Below, piece by piece: positions 59,192 to 64,000 of a DNA stretch of 64,000 nt (position 1 is the first letter of the stretch; the number at the start of each line of letters is the position of its first letter). The translations under genes and the position numbers were made by a program. The stretch lies in contig NZ_JAHRWW010000048.1 in the NCBI RefSeq assembly GCF_019104945.1, forward strand, positions 58,795-122,794. The letters are read 5' to 3'. The notes below the pieces were generated by a model. It was not told the origin of the DNA. It saw only the letters and a program-made list of their open reading frames with translations, and searched no databases. This DNA is from Thermomonas sp. (GTDB taxonomy: Bacteria > Pseudomonadota > Gammaproteobacteria > Xanthomonadales > Xanthomonadaceae).

Positions 59192-60559
59192 GTGTTTGAA
59201 TCCTTAACCCAGCGCCTGTCCGGCACCATCGAGCGCCTGCGTGGCCGCGGTCGCCTGACCGAATCCAATATCAGTGAAGCCGTGCGCGAGGTGCGCATCG
59301 CCCTGCTGGAAGCCGATGTGGCCCTGCCGGTGGTGCAGGCGCTAATCCAGCGCATCAAGGTGCGCGCGGTGGGCCAAGAAGTGATGCGCTCGCTCAGCCC
59401 CGGCCAAGTGCTGGTGAAGATCGTGCGCGACGAACTGGCGCTGGTAATGGGCGCGCAGGCTTCCGATCTGAACCTCAACGTGCCTGCTCCGGCTGTTATT
59501 TTGATGGCCGGCCTGCAAGGTGCCGGTAAGACCACCACCGTTGGCAAGCTCGCCAAGCACCTGAAAGAAAAACGCAAGAAGAAGGTGATGGTGGTGTCCG
59601 CCGACGTTTACCGCCCGGCCGCCATCGAGCAGCTGCAGACGCTGGCAGGGCAGGTCGGTGCGATTTTCTTCCCGTCCGATGCGTCGCAAAAGCCCGAAGC
59701 GATTGTGAAGGCCGCCATTGACGAGGCGAAGAAAACTTTTGCCGACGTGCTGATCGTCGATACCGCCGGCCGCACCAGCATTGACGATGCGATGATGGCC
59801 GAGATCAAGGCCCTGCACGGCGCGGTCAATCCGGTTGAAACCCTGTTCGTGGTCGATTCGATGACCGGCCAAGACGCCGCCGTCACCGCCAAGCACTTCG
59901 GCGAGGCGCTGCCGCTGACCGGCGTGGTGCTGACCAAAACCGATGGCGACGCCCGTGGCGGTGCGGCGCTTTCCGTGCGCTATATCACCGGCAAGCCGAT
60001 CAAGTTCGTCGGCGTTGGTGAAAAGCCCGATGGGTTGGATGTGTTCCACCCCGACCGCGCCGCCGGCCGCATCCTCGACATGGGCGACGTGCTGTCGCTG
60101 GTCGAGCAGGTCGAATCCCAAGTGGATAAAGACAAGGCGCAAAAGCTCGCCGAGAAGGTCGCCAAGGGCAAGAAGTTCGACCTCAACGACATGCGCGACC
60201 AACTCGAGCAGATGCAGAACATGGGTGGCCTGCACGGCCTGATGGACAAGCTGCCGGGCATGGGGCAATTGCCGGAATCGGTGAAGCAGCAAGTCACCGG
60301 CAAGGAAGTGCCGCGCATGATCGCGGTCATCAATTCGATGACCAAGAAAGAGCGCCGCAACCCCGACCTCTTGAACGGCTCGCGCCGCGCCCGCGTGGCG
60401 CGTGGTTCCGGCCTGACCCCAGCCGACGTCAACAAGGTGCTGAAGCAATACCAGCAGATGGAAAAAATGATGGGCAAGCTGGGGCGTGGCGGCATGAAAG
60501 GCATGATGCGTGGCCTGTCCGGAATGATGGGCGGGCGCGGCGGCATGCCGTTTCGCTAA
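59192..60559 (+). CDS. ffh: Signal recognition particle protein Ffh
   Basis: GTG start; GLQGAGKTTTVGKLAKHLK, DTAGRTSIDDAMMAEI, C-terminal Met-rich M domain. Confidence 0.97.
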   Translation: MFESLTQRLSGTIERLRGRGRLTESNISEAVREVRIALLEADVALPVVQALIQRIKVRAVGQEVMRSLSPGQVLVKIVRDELALVMGAQASDLNLNVPAPAVILMAGLQGAGKTTTVGKLAKHLKEKRKKKVMVVSADVYRPAAIEQLQTLAGQVGAIFFPSDASQKPEAIVKAAIDEAKKTFADVLIVDTAGRTSIDDAMMAEIKALHGAVNPVETLFVVDSMTGQDAAVTAKHFGEALPLTGVVLTKTDGDARGGAALSVRYITGKPIKFVGVGEKPDGLDVFHPDRAAGRILDMGDVLSLVEQVESQVDKDKAQKLAEKVAKGKKFDLNDMRDQLEQMQNMGGLHGLMDKLPGMGQLPESVKQQVTGKEVPRMIAVINSMTKKERRNPDLLNGSRRARVARGSGLTPADVNKVLKQYQQMEKMMGKLGRGGMKGMMRGLSGMMGGRGGMPFR

Positions 60560-60562
60560 ACC

Positions 60563-61381
60563 GTGGTGGATAAGGCGCACCACTTCCAGGCACTGCACCA
60601 CACCGGGCAGCCCCTACTGCTGCCCAATGCGTGGGATGCGGGCAGCGCAGCGGTCTTTGCCAGCCTTGGTTATACCGCCATCGCCACCACCAGTGGTGGC
60701 GTGGCGTGGTCGCTGGGCTATGCCGATGGCGAGCAATTACCGCTTGCCGAGTTGCTGGCTGCGGTACGGCGCATGGTGCGGGTCACGGCGCTGCCGGTGA
60801 CGGTCGATTTTGAAGCAGGCTTCGGTGCCACGCCGCAGGACGTGAGTGAGAGTGTGCGCGCACTGCTGGATACCGGCGCGGTGGGGTTGAATCTTGAAGA
60901 CGGTATCGCGCACGCAACACTGCGGCCGCTCAAAGAGGCGGCAGGGCGCATTGCGGCTGCGCGCCAAGCGGCAGATGCGGCCGGTGTTCCCGCGTTTATC
61001 AATGCGCGCGTGGACGGCTGGATTGTTGGTGGAGCGAGCGCCGAGGCGATCTATGCCGATGCCGTGCAGCGCGCAAACGCATATTTAGAAGCAGGCGCCA
61101 ATGGTATCTACCCCATTGCGCTCAGCGATCCGGACACGATTGCGCGGTTCTGCAAGGATGTAGCCGCCCCGGTGAATATCGGTGCGCGTGCTGGGCTGCC
61201 GAACTTAGCGGAACTGGGCAAACTTGGTGTGGCGCGGGTAAGTACAGCTACGCGGCTGTCGATGGTGGCGCTTTCTGCCGCACGCGATGTGGCGCAGAGA
61301 CTACGTGAAAACGGGAATTTTGACGCTCTTGACGCGGCCTTCGGCTACGACGCGCTACAACAGCTGTTTCCAAATCACTAA
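60563..61381 (+). CDS. Isocitrate lyase/PEP mutase superfamily protein
   Basis: LPNAWDAGSAAVFASLGYTAIATTSGGVAWSLGYADGEQ; VTVDFEAGFG; GLNLEDG. Confidence 0.87.
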   Translation: MVDKAHHFQALHHTGQPLLLPNAWDAGSAAVFASLGYTAIATTSGGVAWSLGYADGEQLPLAELLAAVRRMVRVTALPVTVDFEAGFGATPQDVSESVRALLDTGAVGLNLEDGIAHATLRPLKEAAGRIAAARQAADAAGVPAFINARVDGWIVGGASAEAIYADAVQRANAYLEAGANGIYPIALSDPDTIARFCKDVAAPVNIGARAGLPNLAELGKLGVARVSTATRLSMVALSAARDVAQRLRENGNFDALDAAFGYDALQQLFPNH

Positions 61382-61399
61382 AGACCGAAAGGAGGTCTT

Positions 61400-61867
61400 A
61401 TGTCACAGCGTTTGGCGTATCAAACCGCTTCACCGGAAGCATTCAAGGCGATGCTGCAGCTTGAGCAGCAGATTCACCATTTAGGGCTGGAAGAAAGTCT
61501 GCTAGAGCTGGTGAAGTCGCGCGCTTCGCAAATCAACGGCTGCGCTTGGTGCCTTGAAATGCACACCAAAGACGCGCGTGCGCAGGGCGAAACCGAGCAG
61601 CGTCTGTACCTGCTCGCCGCGTGGCGCGATGCCCATTGCTACACCCCAAAAGAACGCGCCGCGCTGGCGTGGACCGAAGAAGTTACGCGCGTGGCAAACA
61701 CGCAAGACGTGTCAAATGCGACCTATGAAGAAGCGCGCAAATACTTCGACGAAAAAGAGCTGGTGAACCTGACCTTGGCGATTATCGCGATTAACGGCTG
61801 GAACCGTTTCAATATCGCATTTCGCACCACAGTGAAGGATTATGTGAGCCCGCACCGGGCGAAGTAA
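61400..61867 (+). CDS. Carboxymuconolactone decarboxylase (AhpD-like) family protein
   Basis: LELVKSRASQINGCAWCLEMHTKDARAQGETEQRLYLLAAWRD. Confidence 0.9.
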   Translation: MSQRLAYQTASPEAFKAMLQLEQQIHHLGLEESLLELVKSRASQINGCAWCLEMHTKDARAQGETEQRLYLLAAWRDAHCYTPKERAALAWTEEVTRVANTQDVSNATYEEARKYFDEKELVNLTLAIIAINGWNRFNIAFRTTVKDYVSPHRAK

Positions 61868-61967
61868 TTTGTAAAGTTAGCTGGGATTTGGCGTTGCCGC
61901 CAAAATCCCGCTATACTTAGCGGCTTACCCGGCCATCCCGGCCGCTGGGCAACACAGAGATAAAGCA

Positions 61968-62219
61968 ATGGTCAAGATTCGCCTTACCCGTGGCGGCGCC
62001 AAGAAGCGTCCTTTCTACCACATCATCGTCACCGACAGCCGCAGCGCCCGTGAAGGTCGCAATATCGAGCGCGTGGGTTTCTACAACCCGGTGGCACAGG
62101 GTCAGGAAAAGCGCGTTGAGCTGAACCTTGAGCGCATGAAGTTCTGGGTGGACAACGGCGCACAGCTGACCGAGAAAGTGGCCGACCTGTACAAGGTTGC
62201 CAACAAGGCAGCCGCCTAA
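61968..62219 (+). CDS. rpsP: 30S ribosomal protein S16
   Basis: [41 protein letters not shown]. Confidence 0.98.
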   Translation: MVKIRLTRGGAKKRPFYHIIVTDSRSAREGRNIERVGFYNPVAQGQEKRVELNLERMKFWVDNGAQLTEKVADLYKVANKAAA

Positions 62220-62258
62220 TTTCCTCGCGCCGCTTCGGCGGCGCATGGAGCAAAGCAT

Positions 62259-62780
62259 ATGAGCGCACCGGCAACAGGCCAGCGGATGCTTACCGTAGGC
62301 CGGTTGCACGGTGCGTTCGGCGTTCGTGGGGAAGTAAAGCTAGAAAGCTTTACCGACCCAGAAAAAACCATTGCCCGCTATCAGCCGTGGACGCTGCGCG
62401 ATGCGCGTGGCAATACCCGTCTGGTTGAAGGGGTTAAAGTGCGGGCGGGCGCGAAAGGCTTGATCGCCACGTTGCCTGAGGTCAACGACCGCGACGCCGC
62501 CGATGCGCTGCGCGGAGTAGAGATACAAGTACCGCGTTCGGCGCTGCCGCCGCCGGCTCCGGGTGAGTATTACTGGGTCGATCTTGAAGGCCTGCACGTG
62601 GTGAATACCGAAGGCGCAGACTTTGGTCGCGTGGCCTATCTGTTTAATAACGGCGCGAACGATGTGCTGGTAGCGCAGGGCGAGCGTGAGCGCATGATCC
62701 CGTTTGTGCAGCCCAGCTACATATGTAGCGTGGATTTCGAAAGTGGCCTTGTCACCGTTGATTGGGACGCGGACTTCTAA
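62259..62780 (+). CDS. rimM: Ribosome maturation factor RimM
   Basis: MLTVGRLHGAFGVRGEVKLESFTD...PAPGEYYWVDLEGLHVVN. Confidence 0.96.
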   Translation: MSAPATGQRMLTVGRLHGAFGVRGEVKLESFTDPEKTIARYQPWTLRDARGNTRLVEGVKVRAGAKGLIATLPEVNDRDAADALRGVEIQVPRSALPPPAPGEYYWVDLEGLHVVNTEGADFGRVAYLFNNGANDVLVAQGERERMIPFVQPSYICSVDFESGLVTVDWDADF

Positions 62781-62786
62781 GGCGGC

Positions 62787-63539
62787 ATGATGCGCTTTGA
62801 CATCATTAGCCTGTTTCCAGAATTTGTAATGCAAATGGCCTCGCACGGCGTGGTTGGGCGTGCCAGCGAGCGCGGTCTGCTGTCGATCCACGGCTGGAAC
62901 CCGCGTGATTATGCTGAAGGCAATTACCGCCGTGTGGACGACCGCCCGTTTGGTGGCGGCCCTGGTATGGTGATGCTGATCGAGCCATTGCAAGCAACAC
63001 TGCGCGCCATGCGTGAAGCCGATAATGCGCCCGCGCATGTGGTGTATCTAAGCCCGCAAGGCACGCCGCTGACCCAAGCTAAAGCCCGTGAATTGGCAGG
63101 CATGCCGCGTATTGCCTTGCTCTGTGGCCGCTACGAGGGTGTGGACGAGCGCTTGCTGCAGGCCGAAGTGGATGAAGAAATTTCCATTGGCGATTATGTG
63201 CTGTCTGGCGGAGAGCTCGCAGCTGCGGTTGTGATTGATGCGGTGGCGCGGTTACAAGATGGCGCGCTAGGTGATGCTGAATCGGCCGTACAAGACAGTT
63301 TTGAAGGCGACGGCCTGCTGGACTGCCCGCACTACACCCGCCCGGTGGAGCATGCGCTGGGCGCGGTGCCGGACGTGCTGCTCTCGGGCAACCACGCGCA
63401 AATTGCGCGCTGGCGGCGGATGCAATCGCTAGGGCGCACGTGGCTGCGTCGGCCCGACTTGCTCAATGAAGCCGGGCTGTCCAAGCAAGACGCAGCGCTA
63501 TTGGCCGAATTTCGCACACACGGCAAATTTCCGTTATAA
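62787..63539 (+). CDS. trmD: tRNA (guanine-N1)-methyltransferase
   Basis: [52 protein letters not shown]. Confidence 0.97.
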   Translation: MMRFDIISLFPEFVMQMASHGVVGRASERGLLSIHGWNPRDYAEGNYRRVDDRPFGGGPGMVMLIEPLQATLRAMREADNAPAHVVYLSPQGTPLTQAKARELAGMPRIALLCGRYEGVDERLLQAEVDEEISIGDYVLSGGELAAAVVIDAVARLQDGALGDAESAVQDSFEGDGLLDCPHYTRPVEHALGAVPDVLLSGNHAQIARWRRMQSLGRTWLRRPDLLNEAGLSKQDAALLAEFRTHGKFPL

Positions 63540-63665
63540 TGCGCGGCTGGGCCATGCCCTGCTTTTGTTTTTTAGTGCCATGACGCGGGTCCACGTGCAC
63601 TCGCGCAATAATCAATCCAACAGGCGCGTGCAACGCACGCAACACACCATCAATAGGTTAATCCC

Positions 63666-64000
63666 ATGAGCAAGCCTTCGATCCATACCCTGCTGCAAGA
63701 ATTCGAATCCGCCCAAGCCACCCGCAAACTGCCCGACTTCGGCCCCGGTGACACCGTGATTGTCAACGTGAAGGTGAAGGAAGGTAACCGCGAGCGCGTG
63801 CAGGCCTACGAAGGCGTGGTCATTGCGAAGAAAAATGCCGGCCTGAACTCCGCGTTCACCGTGCGCAAGATTTCTTACGGCTTCGGCGTGGAGCGCGTGT
63901 TCCAGACCCACAGCGCCACCATCGACTCGGTGGAAGTGAAGCGCCGTGGCGCCGTGCGCGCCAGCAAGCTGTACTACCTGCGTGGCTTGGAAGGCAAGAA
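63666..64000 (+). CDS. rplS: 50S ribosomal protein L19 (truncated by window end)
   Basis: [87 protein letters not shown]. Confidence 0.97.
   Translation, partial: MSKPSIHTLLQEFESAQATRKLPDFGPGDTVIVNVKVKEGNRERVQAYEGVVIAKKNAGLNSAFTVRKISYGFGVERVFQTHSATIDSVEVKRRGAVRASKLYYLRGLEGK

Noticed and set aside
59342-60601. 419-aa minus-strand ORF overlapping ffh
   Set aside because: Antisense to the well-supported ffh gene; composition (His/Leu/Ala-rich) is typical of a mirror ORF in GC-rich codon-biased DNA.

Overview
The 64 kb window looks like a chromosomal segment from a Xanthomonadaceae-type gammaproteobacterium. This is inferred from the N-acetylornithine carbamoyltransferase, the argB/argA fusion, and the gene order ftsH | argF'-argG-argE-argBA-argC-argH-proB-proA. 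No CRISPR array, transposon or prophage was seen. Segments in order: (1) ftsH 3' end, then an arginine/proline biosynthesis operon preceded by what looks like a ribosome-mediated attenuator (short Arg-codon leader ORF plus a strong terminator); (2) motAB; (3) a TPR-CHAT protease / TpsB / TpsA two-partner-secretion locus, followed by an OmpA-like protein and a DUF4280 PAAR-like protein; (4) a convergent VgrG - DUF4123 adaptor - small protein - 519 aa Ala/Gln-rich repeat protein module; (5) a nearly complete T6SS cluster (tssH, G, F, K, L, M, A, B, C, hcp, tssE) with no tssJ seen, a TssL carrying a C-terminal DUF4384-like domain, an inserted MltA, a TraB/GumN protein, a LuxR-type response regulator and a hybrid histidine kinase; (6) tRNA-Pro(CGG), an EF-hand-like protein, radA, and ilvD with a BCAA leader peptide and attenuator; (7) a marR-OMF-emrA-emrB efflux operon; (8) ccsA-like, ffh, two metabolic genes, and rpsP-rimM-trmD-rplS. 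Best candidates for undescribed biology: the arginine attenuator, the Ala-rich T6SS cargo candidate, the periplasmic TPR-CHAT/two-partner-secretion unit, and the TssJ-less TssL-DUF4384 T6SS architecture. All family calls were made by eye from translated motifs; no database search was run.
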